The notes under the pieces were generated by a model. The model was not told the origin of the DNA. It ran no database searches and saw only the letters and a program-made list of their open reading frames with translations. Of a DNA stretch of 64,000 bases, positions 43,601 through 51,661 are shown piece after piece. Source of the stretch: Streptomyces sp. NBC_00414 (GTDB lineage Bacteria; Actinomycetota; Actinomycetes; Streptomycetales; Streptomycetaceae); NCBI RefSeq assembly GCF_036038375.1, contig NZ_CP107935.1, positions 9,362,001 to 9,426,000 of the forward strand, written 5' to 3'. Every line of letters starts with the position of its first letter. The stretch's first letter is position 1. Position numbers and translations under genes: made by a program.

Positions 43601-43849
43601 CAGGCCTCCCGGGACGCCCCGGCCCGCGGCCGGGGATTCCCCCTCGATCACGATAAGGGGGCACCTGCGGCCACGCCTCCCGGCGAGCGAACGGGCGAAA
43701 CAGGCCTTACCCTCCGCCGCCCACTCGGCACTCACCCGGTATCCAGGCGGTCTTGATCCAGCAGCCGTCCGACACCTGTCCCGCACCCGTCCGGCACCCG
43801 TCCGGTATCTGTTCGACATCCGCTCGAAGGGGGCGTTTGCCGGATCGGC

Positions 43850-43877
43850 CATAACCTGCGTGGTTTGCCCGCGTTTA
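43850..43877 (+). promoter_or_regulatory. BldN-type promoter of the chaplin gene
   Basis: CATAAC (43850-43855), exactly 16 nt, CGTTTA (43872-43877). The BldN consensus I recall is CGTAAC-N16-CGTTGA, so both hexamers differ slightly but the spacing is exact. It lies about 48 nt upstream of the start codon of a chaplin, a class of genes known to be BldN targets. The rest of the 325-nt space to the peptidase gene has short CACCCGTCCGG repeats near 43790 and nothing else I can name. Confidence 0.55.
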
Positions 43878-43925
43878 AACGGTGCGGGCGCCTGCTCGCG
43901 ACCATGTCTGGAAGGCAGGGAACCG

Positions 43926-44651
43926 ATGAAACGGGTTGCCCGAAGTGGTTTGATCATCGTGGCCGCCGCCTCCGGCGCCGTGGCCGTGACGATGCCGGTG
44001 TACGCGGACTCCGCGGCCGACGGTGGCACGGCCGACTCGCCCGGTGTGATCTCCGGCAACACCATTCAGCTCCCGGTACACGTTCCGGTGAACGCGTGCG
44101 GGAACACCGTGAACGTGGTCGGCCTCCTCAACCCCGCGGCGGGCAACAGCTGCGCCAACGAGGGCGGCGACGGCAAGGGAGGCGACCACCACGGCTCCGC
44201 GGGAGCGGTCGCCGAGGGTGCCGAGAAGGATTCACCGGGCCTGATCTCCGGCAACGGTGTGCACCTCCCGGTCCAGCTTCCCGTGAACATCACCGGCAAC
44301 TCGGTGAGCGTCGTGGGCATCGGCAACCCCTCTGTCGGCAACGAATCCACGAACACCTCGGCGGACGGGCCGCAGCTCCCGGACACGCCGTCCGGCCCGA
44401 AGCCCGCCCAGCCGTCGGAGCGGCCCACCGACCCCGCGGACCCGGCCGACCCTGCCGACCCGGTGGAGGCGGAGGGGCCGCAGATCCTGCCGCAGGGTGT
44501 CCCCAAGGCCGCCCTCGCCCAGACCGGCACGGACCTCATGGGTCCGACGGCCGCCGCGAGCGCCGCGCTGATGCTGGGCGGAGCCGCGCTGTACGGCCGC
44601 TTCCGGCCCGCCGCCGTACAGCGGCGGTCGGGGCGCCGGGACGGGCGCTGA
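43926..44651 (+). CDS. Long chaplin, cell-wall anchored, two chaplin domains
   Basis: 241 residues from ATG 43926. Chaplins are amyloid-forming surface proteins that let aerial hyphae break surface tension. Signal peptide RSGLIIVAAASGAVAVTMPV; chaplin domain 1 about 38-78 (SPGVISGNTIQLPVHVPVNA then CGNTVNVVGLLNPAAGNSC) with its two cysteines; a Gly/His linker; chaplin domain 2 about 100-140 (SPGLISGNGVHLPVQLPVNI then TGNSVSVVGIGNPSVGN), where both cysteines are replaced (NITGN, NESTN); a Pro/Asp/Ala stalk; sortase signal LAQTG near 200 followed by a hydrophobic segment and RRSGRRDGR tail. This is the layout of ChpA/B/C-type proteins, linked to the wall by a class E sortase. Confidence 0.92.
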   Translation: MKRVARSGLIIVAAASGAVAVTMPVYADSAADGGTADSPGVISGNTIQLPVHVPVNACGNTVNVVGLLNPAAGNSCANEGGDGKGGDHHGSAGAVAEGAEKDSPGLISGNGVHLPVQLPVNITGNSVSVVGIGNPSVGNESTNTSADGPQLPDTPSGPKPAQPSERPTDPADPADPADPVEAEGPQILPQGVPKAALAQTGTDLMGPTAAASAALMLGGAALYGRFRPAAVQRRSGRRDGR

Positions 44652-44970
44652 CCCGAATCCGCCGACGCGCCGAAGCAGGCGTGCCGAAGCAGGAGCGCTG
44701 AAGCAGGCGCGCTGAACCGGTGTCGGACGTGAGCGAGGCGTCGATCTCCGGCCGAGCGACACCTTCGAACGGAAGGCTCCACCGGTCACCGCGACCGGCG
44801 GGGCCTTCCGTGTGCGAGCGTGTGACGCCGAGGGCCGCATCCGTCTCTCCACCTTCCTTCCGACGACCCGCGCACCCACGAACCCGCGAACCCGTGAGCC
44901 CCGAAGGCGCGGACCCCGCACCCGTGAGCCCCGAACGTGCGGGCCCCGAACCCCCGAACGGAGCGCATCG
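44652..44970. other. Repeat-rich intergenic region between chaplin and GNAT genes
   Basis: Directly after the chaplin stop come three degenerate copies of a GCCGAAGCAGGC-like unit (44665-44710). Then the hairpin at 44770-44810. Finally, 44870-44960 has reiterated GAACCCGCGAACCCGTGAG and CCCGTGAGCCCCGAA blocks. No ribosome site or coding signal is visible before the GNAT start. Confidence 0.5.
44770..44810. terminator. Two-part hairpin downstream of the chaplin
   Basis: CGGAAGGC pairs with GCCTTCCG (outer stem), and CCGGTC pairs with GACCGG inside around ACCGC. It lies 118 nt after the stop codon. Confidence 0.6.
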
Positions 44971-45834
44971 ATGACCTCTCCGAGCCCCGCAGGTCTCGTC
45001 GTCACCCGGGCCTCGCTCGACGACTGGCCGGTGATCAAGGCATGGGCGGCGGCCGAGGGATGGGATCCGGGAGTGTCGGACGGGCCGAGCTTCTTCGCCC
45101 AGGACCCCGAGGGCTTCTTCCTCGGCCGGATCGACGGCGAGCCGGTCTCGGCGATCTCCGTCGTCAACTACGGTGCCGATTACGCCTTTCTGGGCTGTTA
45201 CCTCGTCCGCCCGGACCTGCGCGGTCGCGGTTACGGAATCACCACCTGGAGAACGGCCCTGGCCCACGCGGGCGGACGGACCGTCGGACTCGACGGCGTG
45301 GTCGCACAGCAGGGCAACTACCGGCAGTCGGGATTCGAACTCGCCTACAAGACCTTCCGGTTCGGCGGAGTCCCGACACCGGGTGCCGCCCCTGCCGGCG
45401 CCACCGGCGTCCGCGGCGCCGAGGACAGCGACCTCAAGGCGGTCATCGCGTACGACAGCGGCTGTCACCCGGCCGACCGCCCGCAGTTCGTGGAGAGTTG
45501 GCTCTGCGCCACCGGGCACCGTGCCCTGGTCCGGGTCGTCGACGGGCGGCTCACCGGCTACGGCGTGATCCGGCCCACCGCCGGCTCCCCGCGCATCGGC
45601 CCGCTGTTCGCGGACACCCCGGACGACGCCCGTGCCCTGTTCGCCGCGTTGATCGGCGAAGCCGAGGGCCGACGGGTCTCCATCGACATCCCCGAGACGC
45701 ACACGGCGGCCGTCGCCCTGGCCGAGGAGCACGGCCTCACCCCGTCGTTCGAGACGGCCCGTATGTACACCGGTCCCGTCCGGCCGTACGCCACGGACCG
45801 CGTGTACGGAGTCACGACACTGGAACTCGGCTAG
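44971..45834 (+). CDS. GNAT acetyltransferase with two-part (DUF1248-like) architecture
   Basis: 287 residues from ATG 44971 (GGAG 9 nt upstream). The first half is a GNAT domain: ISVVNYGADYAFLGCYLVRP then the acetyl-CoA pyrophosphate loop LRGRGYG near 84, followed by GLDGVVAQQGNYRQSGFELA. The second half (about 135-287) is a GNAT-like C-terminal domain (GPLFADTPDDARALFAALIG, ARMYTGPVRPY) found in the YitH/HolE group. The substrate is unknown. Convergent with the acyltransferase gene; the two coding ends overlap by 4 nt. Confidence 0.82.
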   Translation: MTSPSPAGLVVTRASLDDWPVIKAWAAAEGWDPGVSDGPSFFAQDPEGFFLGRIDGEPVSAISVVNYGADYAFLGCYLVRPDLRGRGYGITTWRTALAHAGGRTVGLDGVVAQQGNYRQSGFELAYKTFRFGGVPTPGAAPAGATGVRGAEDSDLKAVIAYDSGCHPADRPQFVESWLCATGHRALVRVVDGRLTGYGVIRPTAGSPRIGPLFADTPDDARALFAALIGEAEGRRVSIDIPETHTAAVALAEEHGLTPSFETARMYTGPVRPYATDRVYGVTTLELG

Positions 45835-46961
45835 CCCCGGCCTGATTTGGTCAGGCCGGGCCGGTCCTCGTTGTCGCGGCTGAACATCCACTCCACGCGT
45901 GGCTCGACGACGAACCGGAACACCGTGCGGACCGGACCGGAGCACAGTGCGGTGATGAGGCCCACGGCGGCGGCGGTGACGGCCAGTTCGCCCGGCGCGG
46001 TGTGCAGCCAGGGGTGGTCGTACCAGTCCCAGAAGCGGGAGGCCTTGATGACGAAACCGTGCAGCAGATAGCCGTACATCGTGCCCGCGCCCAGTGCCGT
46101 GAACCACAGGTGCCGGCCGGGAACCCAGGACAGGAAGCAGGCCGTCAGGACCAGGGCGAGGCAGAACAGCGCCGGAGTGCTGAACAGCCCCACCCAGTTC
46201 GGCGCGCCCTGGCCCGTGACACTGCCCCGGTGGTAGAGCCACCCGGCGCTGAACCAGGGCGCCACCAGGTACGCCGTGACCAGTGCCGCCGCTCCCACCG
46301 GCAGCGCGAGCAGCCGTACGCGCCGGGTCCGCAGCCGTTCGAAGTGCTCGGCGCGCAGGGTGAGGCCGAGCACGAAGAACGGCAGGAATCCCAGCACCCG
46401 TTGGATGGAGATGTCTCCGCCCAGATCCGGTGAGACGGCGGCCAGCACGGCCAACCCCAGTGCGATTGGCACCGGGTGACGCAGTGTCAGCCAGATCGGT
46501 GTGGTGATGCGCCAGACGAAGAGCGCGAGCAGGAACCACATCACGTACCACGGGTCCAGCAGACTCAGCGGATAGCCGGGATCGTCCTGCGCCCACCGGT
46601 AGAACAGTGTGTACGCGGTCTCGAACACCAGATACGGCACGACGACGCTCGTCAGGAGCCGGCGCACCCGGCCGGGCGCCATGTCGAAGCTCCGCGAGAA
46701 ATAGCCGGAGACGAGCGCGAACGCGGGCATGTGGAAGGCGTAGACGGTCAGATACGCGGCGGTCGCGAACCGGCTCCCGTGGGTCAGGGGTTCCCAGGCG
46801 TGACCGCAGGCCACCAGCACGATGGTGAGGTACTTCGCGTTGTCGAAGTACGGATCCCGGCGGGCGGACGCCGACCTGGCCGGGGACGCCGGCTCGGCCA
46901 GGACCTCGGTCAGGCCTTTCCGTGGCGCGGTCGGTGCGGGGGCTGACAGGTCGTGCGACAC
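45831..46961 (-). CDS. Acyltransferase 3 family integral membrane protein
   Basis: 376 residues from GTG 46961 (AGGAG 5 nt upstream). About ten membrane segments. Motif region: RDPYFDNAKYLTIVLVACGH near 35-54, with the N-terminal N-A-K and catalytic-type histidine of acyltransferase 3/OafA proteins, then AYLTVYAFHMPAFALVSGYF near 67-86, and a late SWVPGRHLWFTALGAGTMYG then YLLHGFVIK. These enzymes transfer acyl groups to extracytoplasmic sugars or other acceptors. The acceptor is not indicated by neighbours. Confidence 0.85.
   Translation of the reverse strand: MSHDLSAPAPTAPRKGLTEVLAEPASPARSASARRDPYFDNAKYLTIVLVACGHAWEPLTHGSRFATAAYLTVYAFHMPAFALVSGYFSRSFDMAPGRVRRLLTSVVVPYLVFETAYTLFYRWAQDDPGYPLSLLDPWYVMWFLLALFVWRITTPIWLTLRHPVPIALGLAVLAAVSPDLGGDISIQRVLGFLPFFVLGLTLRAEHFERLRTRRVRLLALPVGAAALVTAYLVAPWFSAGWLYHRGSVTGQGAPNWVGLFSTPALFCLALVLTACFLSWVPGRHLWFTALGAGTMYGYLLHGFVIKASRFWDWYDHPWLHTAPGELAVTAAAVGLITALCSGPVRTVFRFVVEPRVEWMFSRDNEDRPGLTKSGRG
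45836..45860. terminator. Bidirectional 10-bp hairpin in the acyltransferase stop region
   Basis: CCCGGCCTGA-TTTGG-TCAGGCCGGG, an exact 10-bp stem. It begins 2 nt after the GNAT stop and encodes the last residues (GLTKSGRG) of the minus-strand acyltransferase, so the element is both coding and terminating. Confidence 0.72.
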
Positions 46962-47022
46962 CACATCTCCTGGCCTCGGTGACGGTGAGCCGATCTCTCC
47001 CGCCTGCCCCCTCACGTACGGC

Positions 47023-48270
47023 TCAGTCGTGCCCCGCGTTCGCTCTCAAGTCCGCTCGCACGTCAGAGGGGCGTCCCGGCGGAAACGCACGGCGGTGGCC
47101 CGCGGCGACGGTCAGCAACGTCACCGTGATCAGCAGGAGCGTCGTCCAGGGAAGGGCCTCGGAGTCCGAACTCCCCAGGATCAGACCGCCGGTGAGGGAA
47201 CCGGCCGCGATGCCCGCGTTGTAGACGGTGGTCTGCAGCGAGGTGGCCACGTCGGCGTTCGCGGTGCCCGAGGCGTCGACCAGGGCGGTCTGGACCAGCG
47301 TCGGCGCACCGCCGAACGCCACACCCCACAGGGCGACCGCGGTCAGCAGGACGGCGGCATGCCCGGCCCAGGAGCCCAGCGCGAGCATCGCGGCCGCGAG
47401 CAGGGCCAGCGCTCCCAGCAGGGTCCGCCGCAGGTGCCGGTCGACCAGGGCGCCGGTGAGCCAGATCCCGGCGACGGTCGCGACCCCGAACACCAGCAGC
47501 ACCAGGCCCGTACGGCCGAAACCGGCGTCCTTTGCGAAGGGCGCGACGTACGTGTACATCACCTGATGGCCGACGAGCAGCGTCAGCGTGACGGACAGCA
47601 CCGTGCCGATCCCGGGCAGCGCGGCGACGCGGAGCAACGGCACACGCTCCGCGGGCGGTTCACCGGGAAAGCCCGGCACCCGGCGCCGTACCCACACCAC
47701 GAGCAGCACGGCCGACACCGCGGGCGCCGCGAACGCGGCACGCCAGCCGAGCGCGTCGGCCAGCGCCGTGCCCGCGGGAAGGCCCAGGGAGAGGGCGAGT
47801 GTGATGCCCGCCAGCACGACGGCGATGGCCCGGCCGCGCCGCTCCGCGGGCACCATCCGGGCCGCGTACCCGACGAGCATGGCCCACAGCGTGCCGCCCA
47901 TCACCCCGGCCGTCAGCCGCGCCGCGAACGTCAGCCCGTACGACGAGGACAGCGCGGTGACGGTGTCGGCCGCCGCGAAGCCGAGGAGCGCGCCGATGAG
48001 GACGGGGCGCCGGGGCAGACCCCGCAGGGCGGCCGTGAGCGGGATCGCGGCGAGGAACGACGCGAGCGCGTAGCCGGTCACCAGATAGCCGACCCGTGCC
48101 TCGGAGACCCCGAGATCCGGCGCCATCCGGGGCAGCAGGCCGGCCGGAAGGAGTTCCGTCAGCACGGCGGTGAAGGCGGCCGTGGACAGCGCGAGCAGCC
48201 CGGAGAGCGGAAGCCGGGGCGGGGGAGCGGCGGGCGTGCCGGCGCCACCGGAGACAGAGGCGGTCGTCAT
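47023..48270 (-). CDS. MFS efflux transporter (drug:H+ antiporter type)
   Basis: 415 residues from ATG 48270 (a GTG at 48288 is possible; no strong leader for either). Twelve hydrophobic segments: LSGLLALSTAAFTAVLTELL at the start, the MFS motif A-like LRGLPRRPVLIGALLGF between helices 2 and 3, MGGTLWAMLVGYAARMVPAE then RRGRAIAVVLAG, and a second half beginning near 205. Closest in appearance to Cmx/CmrA/AraJ-like exporters. The substrate is unknown. Not next to a biosynthetic cluster. Confidence 0.85.
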   Translation of the reverse strand: MTTASVSGGAGTPAAPPPRLPLSGLLALSTAAFTAVLTELLPAGLLPRMAPDLGVSEARVGYLVTGYALASFLAAIPLTAALRGLPRRPVLIGALLGFAAADTVTALSSSYGLTFAARLTAGVMGGTLWAMLVGYAARMVPAERRGRAIAVVLAGITLALSLGLPAGTALADALGWRAAFAAPAVSAVLLVVWVRRRVPGFPGEPPAERVPLLRVAALPGIGTVLSVTLTLLVGHQVMYTYVAPFAKDAGFGRTGLVLLVFGVATVAGIWLTGALVDRHLRRTLLGALALLAAAMLALGSWAGHAAVLLTAVALWGVAFGGAPTLVQTALVDASGTANADVATSLQTTVYNAGIAAGSLTGGLILGSSDSEALPWTTLLLITVTLLTVAAGHRRAFPPGRPSDVRADLRANAGHD

Positions 48271-48472
48271 CGGACCAGGCTGGAACACTCACATCAGTGT
48301 GAAGGCAAGCCCCGCCGGTTCGAGCGCTCTCGCCCCCGGTTCGAGCGGCCTCGCCCGCCGGTCCGAGCGGTCTCCCCCCCCGGTCGGGTCCGCGTCCGAA
48401 TCCCGCCAGCATCCGTGATCGTGCCCGCCCATCATGGGAAGTGGCACGAAACCGCAGGAAAGGGAGGCGACG

Positions 48473-48979
48473 ATGACCGCCTGGACGACGATCGACAGCC
48501 CACTGGGCGAACTGCTGCTGGTCGGCGAGGAGACCCCGGACGGTGCGACGACACTGACGTCGCTGTCCATGCCGGGACAGCGCGACGCCCCCGCACCGAG
48601 GGCCGGTCGGCGGCGGGACCCCAGCCGTCTCGCCGACGTCGGACGACAGCTGACCGCCTACTTCGCCGGTGAACTCACCCGGTTCGACATCGAGTTCACC
48701 CCGACCGGTACGGATTTCCAGCGGCGTGTGTGGCACGCCCTGGAGGAGATTCCCTACGGTACGTCGACCACGTACGGCGCGCTCGCGGAGCGGCTCGGGC
48801 TGCCCCGCGAGCGGATCCAGGCCCTGGGCGCGGCGATCGGTGCGAACCCGCTGCTCCTCGTCCGCCCCTGCCACCGTGTGATCGGCGCGGACGGGTCCAT
48901 GCGCGGCTACGCCGGCGGTGTCGAGCGCAAGGTCCGGCTGCTCACGCACGAGGGAGCCCTGCAGCCGACCCTCCTCTGA
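48473..48979 (+). CDS. ogt: Methylated-DNA-protein cysteine methyltransferase
   Basis: 168 residues from ATG 48473 with AGGGAGG upstream. It transfers alkyl groups from O6-alkylguanine (or O4-alkylthymine) to its own cysteine in a suicide repair reaction. The C-terminal DNA-binding and active-site domain is complete: FQRRVWHALEEIPYGTSTTY then GALAERLGLPRERIQALGAA, NPLLLVRPCHRVIGADGSMR (acceptor cysteine near 139) and GYAGGVERKVRLLTHEGA. A short Arg-rich linker follows the N-terminal domain. No AdaA/AlkA partner is adjacent. Confidence 0.93.
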   Translation: MTAWTTIDSPLGELLLVGEETPDGATTLTSLSMPGQRDAPAPRAGRRRDPSRLADVGRQLTAYFAGELTRFDIEFTPTGTDFQRRVWHALEEIPYGTSTTYGALAERLGLPRERIQALGAAIGANPLLLVRPCHRVIGADGSMRGYAGGVERKVRLLTHEGALQPTLL

Positions 48980-49052
48980 CCGCCTGGCCCCAGGGGCGCG
49001 CGGCCGCCGAAACTCCGTTGCCCGATCGGTCCGCGGATGCTGGAGTGGCCGG

Positions 49053-49832
49053 ATGGATCACGAAGCGGTACTGGCACTGTTCGACCGGGACATGCGTGAG
49101 GGCGCGCGCCCCTTCGGCCCCGACTCCGTGGTGGAGCGCGTCGGCGGGGTGGTCCGGCACGTGGGTTCCGAGCAGGGCTGGAACGGGGTGCTCTGGTCGG
49201 ACCTCACGGAGTCCGACGCGGACGCGGCGATCGCCGAACAGACCCGCCATTTCGCGGGGCTCGGCCGCGAGTTCGAGTGGAAGCTGTACGGGCACGACCG
49301 GCCGCACGATCTGGGGCAGCGCCTGCTGGCCGCCGGGTTCACCCCTGAGCCGGCCGAGACCTTGATGATCATCGAGGCCGCCGAGCTGGATCTCGACGCC
49401 GAACCACCGGCGGGTGTCGAGCTGCGGCCCGTCACCGACGCCGCCGGCGTCGACCTCGTGGTCGACGTCCACGAACAGGCCTTCGGCACGTCCGGCGCCG
49501 GGCTGCGCCACCAGCTGCTCGCCCAGCTCGACGACGCCCCGGACACCGTGGTCGTGATCGTGGCCCTCGCCGACGGCGTCCCGGTGAGCTCGGCCCGGAT
49601 GGAACTCATCCCCGGCACCCGGTTCGCGGGCCTGTGGGGCGGCGGCACGGTCGAGGCCTGGCGGGGCCGCGGCATCTACCGCGCGATGGTCGCCCACCGG
49701 GCCCGTATCGCCGTCGACCGCGGCTACCCCTACCTCCAGGTCGACGCCTCCGACCAGAGCCGCCCCATTCTCCAGCGCCTGGGTTTCGCCCCGCTCACCA
49801 CGACCGTCCCGTACGTCCACCCGGCGCCGTAA
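49053..49832 (+). CDS. GNAT acetyltransferase
   Basis: 259 residues from ATG 49053. The N-terminal half is a helical/GNAT-like domain (MDHEAVLALFDRDMREGARP), and the C-terminal GNAT domain from about 120 has VELRPVTDAAGVDLVVDVHE, GGGTVEAWRGRGIYRAMVAH with the acetyl-CoA loop WRGRGIY near 205, and YLQVDASDQSRPILQRLGF. The acceptor is unknown. The start lies 73 nt after ogt in the same direction; co-transcription is possible. Confidence 0.83.
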   Translation: MDHEAVLALFDRDMREGARPFGPDSVVERVGGVVRHVGSEQGWNGVLWSDLTESDADAAIAEQTRHFAGLGREFEWKLYGHDRPHDLGQRLLAAGFTPEPAETLMIIEAAELDLDAEPPAGVELRPVTDAAGVDLVVDVHEQAFGTSGAGLRHQLLAQLDDAPDTVVVIVALADGVPVSSARMELIPGTRFAGLWGGGTVEAWRGRGIYRAMVAHRARIAVDRGYPYLQVDASDQSRPILQRLGFAPLTTTVPYVHPAP

Positions 49833-49861
49833 CCCGAGCTGCCGCCCGAGCTTCGCTGAAA

Positions 49862-49935
49862 CAGGACGTCTCCGGCACGGCCGAACGCGAACTGCGGGGA
49901 AACCCGCAGACGCCGGCCATGACGGAGACGTCCTG
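49862..49935. other. Nested double hairpin between convergent genes
   Basis: Outer stem: CAGGACGTCTCCG (49862-49874) pairs exactly with CGGAGACGTCCTG (49923-49935). Inner stem-loop: CTGCGGG-GAAA-CCCGCAG (49892-49909), 7 bp with a GNRA-type tetraloop. A CGGC/GCCG helix lies between them. It starts 29 nt after the GNAT stop and ends 50 nt before the stop of the minus-strand gene. Either an elaborate bidirectional terminator or a structured RNA. Confidence 0.7.
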
Positions 49936-49985
49936 CAAGAACTCTTCACAGGCTGCCGCGCCGAACGCGCCGCGAACCGCTCTCG

Positions 49986-50252
49986 TCAGCGGCGGCCCGC
50001 CTTCGACCTGTCCAGCGCCGCGACACCGAGCGCCGCGAGACCGATCTGGATCAGCCACTCGATCCAGTCCACCCCGTCGGTGTCGCCCACGTCGAACGCG
50101 TTCGCGAGCACCGACCCGATGAGTGCGGCCACGATGCCCACCGCGATCGTCCACAGAATGCCGATGCGCTGACGGCCCGGAACCACGAGCCGGCCCAGCA
50201 CACCGATGACAATGCCGATCACGATGGCACTGATGATGCCCGAGATCTCCAT
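49986..50252 (-). CDS. GlsB/YeaQ/YmgE family small membrane protein
   Basis: 88 residues; ATG 50252 preceded by GAGGGG. Three hydrophobic helices: GIISAIVIGIVIGVLGRLVV, ILWTIAVGIVAALIGSVLAN and WIEWLIQIGLAALGVAALD, with the family glycine pattern and the conserved arginine after helix 1 (VVPGRQRIGI). Called transglycosylase-associated by convention; members are often stress-induced. No enzymatic motif. In Streptomyces such genes tend to be general-stress genes. Confidence 0.85.
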   Translation of the reverse strand: MEISGIISAIVIGIVIGVLGRLVVPGRQRIGILWTIAVGIVAALIGSVLANAFDVGDTDGVDWIEWLIQIGLAALGVAALDRSKAGRR

Positions 50253-50374
50253 CTCAGCCCCTCTTCGTCGTACTCCTTACGCATAGGAGTGCCCCCCGAA
50301 GCCGAGTGCAGTCCGAGTGGTTCTCAACTCACAGGCAGCCGCTCCCGCGACTCACCGGTTGCCGTTCCTCCGCC

Positions 50375-50920
50375 TCAGCGGCCGGTGTGCGGGACCCAGC
50401 CCGTGACCGCCAGTACGTCGCGCGCGATGTCGATCACCTCGCGGTCGTCGGTGACCACGCGCACGGTGTCGGCGGGCACGCGTTCCTCCAGCAGCCGCGC
50501 CTTGTTCGCGCTGCCCCGCAGCTCCTGTTCCAGCTCCGAGCCGATCTCGCGGCCCTTGAGGCGCTTGGCCGCGGTGGCGTCGGTCGCGGTGAGAAGCACC
50601 CGTACGAGTCGCACGTCCTCGCCGATCGCCCGTTCGAACATGCCCGCCGCCTCGGCCAGCACGCTCACGGTGTTCGTGTAGACGAGGCGCCGGTGGCCCA
50701 GCTCGGCGAAGTTCCCCCACACCGCCGACAGATTGCGCTCGGTGATGAGGGCCCGGTGCGGGTCGTCCTCCGGCGCCGGATGCACCTGCCCCATGAAGTC
50801 GCCCTCGATGACGGCGTGCGCGACCGCGGCCCTGCGCAGCCGTGCCGACACCTCCCAGCCGACCGTCGACTTTCCGACGCCGGCCCGTCCGCCGATGAGC
50901 AGCACCTCCGTGAGTCCCAT
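50375..50920 (-). CDS. P-loop nucleotide kinase-like protein
   Basis: 181 residues from ATG 50920. Walker A GGRAGVGKSTVG at residues 10-21, then VIEGDFMGQVHPAPE (Asp in the lid/substrate position), LVYTNTVSVLAEAA and LVRVLLTATDATAAKRLKGR, and a C-terminal VRVVTDDREVIDIARDVLAV. It resembles small adenylylsulfate/gluconate-type kinases and AAA_33 proteins. Likely phosphorylates a small molecule; which one is unknown. No gene partner. Confidence 0.78.
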   Translation of the reverse strand: MGLTEVLLIGGRAGVGKSTVGWEVSARLRRAAVAHAVIEGDFMGQVHPAPEDDPHRALITERNLSAVWGNFAELGHRRLVYTNTVSVLAEAAGMFERAIGEDVRLVRVLLTATDATAAKRLKGREIGSELEQELRGSANKARLLEERVPADTVRVVTDDREVIDIARDVLAVTGWVPHTGR

Positions 50921-51050
50921 GTGAGCAGCCTGCCAGGCACAGCCCGGACCGCGCGATCGAGAGGGGCCCCGAAGAGTTAGAGCCCGCGCGGACACGGGCC
51001 CCTCGTGCGGACGCCCTCGTGCGGACGCAGGCCTTCGCGGACGCGGGCTC

Positions 51051-51608
51051 TCAAGGGTTGCTGGTGAGACTCCACGTCCGCAGCGAGATCTCACGCCCTC
51101 GCGACATCCGGAGGACGGGCTCGTCGTCTGTGAGGGCGAATCCGGCGGCCCGGGCGACGGCCGCACTGGCCGTGTTGGCCTCCTCGATGCAGAGCACCAC
51201 CCGGCGGGCTCCCGTCTGGCGCTCGGCGTAGGAGGACAGCAGCCGGACGGCCCGGGAGGCCAGACCCCGGCCACGGTGGGCGGCGCCGACCCCGTACGCG
51301 ATCTCGACGTCCCGCTCGTCGGCCTTGCTGCGGAACAGCAGCACCTCGCCCTTCGGCAGGACACCGTCCGTGGTGATCGCGAGCTGCACCTTGCGTCCCT
51401 GGGCCCGCGCCTCCTGGGCCTCGGCGAGATAGACCTGCGCGGCGGGCGGGTCGAACGGTGAGGCCACCGGTGTCCAGCGGGCGATCTCGGGGTCGTCGTA
51501 CACCGCGATCAGGGCGTCCAGGTCGTCCCGGGACCATTCGCGCAGGTGAACTCCCTCTCCTTCGAGCCGGAGGTGCGCAGGGGCGGCGAGTGTCAGCGGA
51601 CTGTCCAT
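51051..51608 (-). CDS. RimJ-type GNAT acetyltransferase
   Basis: 185 residues from ATG 51608 (AGGA 7 nt upstream). GNAT fold of the RimJ/RimL group: LEGEGVHLREWSRDDLDALI at the N-terminus, WTPVASPFDPPAAQVYLAEA, VEIAYGVGAAHRGRGLASRA with the acetyl-CoA loop HRGRGLA near 120, and VLCIEEANTASAAVARAAGF. It could acetylate a protein N-terminus or a small amine. Transcribed from the same strand as the APH-type gene upstream (53 nt gap), perhaps in one message. Confidence 0.83.
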   Translation of the reverse strand: MDSPLTLAAPAHLRLEGEGVHLREWSRDDLDALIAVYDDPEIARWTPVASPFDPPAAQVYLAEAQEARAQGRKVQLAITTDGVLPKGEVLLFRSKADERDVEIAYGVGAAHRGRGLASRAVRLLSSYAERQTGARRVVLCIEEANTASAAVARAAGFALTDDEPVLRMSRGREISLRTWSLTSNP

Positions 51609-51661
51609 GGGGTGATCCTGCCCCGCGTGCGGGTGGGCGGCCAAGAGCGCGTGTCCCACGC

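Noticed and set aside
43872-43880. GTTTAAAC palindrome before the chaplin
   Set aside because: A short self-complementary octamer is expected by chance in a less GC-rich patch, and it overlaps the -10-like element better explained as a promoter.
45831-45834. Frameshift or fusion between the convergent GNAT and acyltransferase genes
   Set aside because: The 4-nt overlap is simply two stop codons meeting on opposite strands; both proteins are complete.
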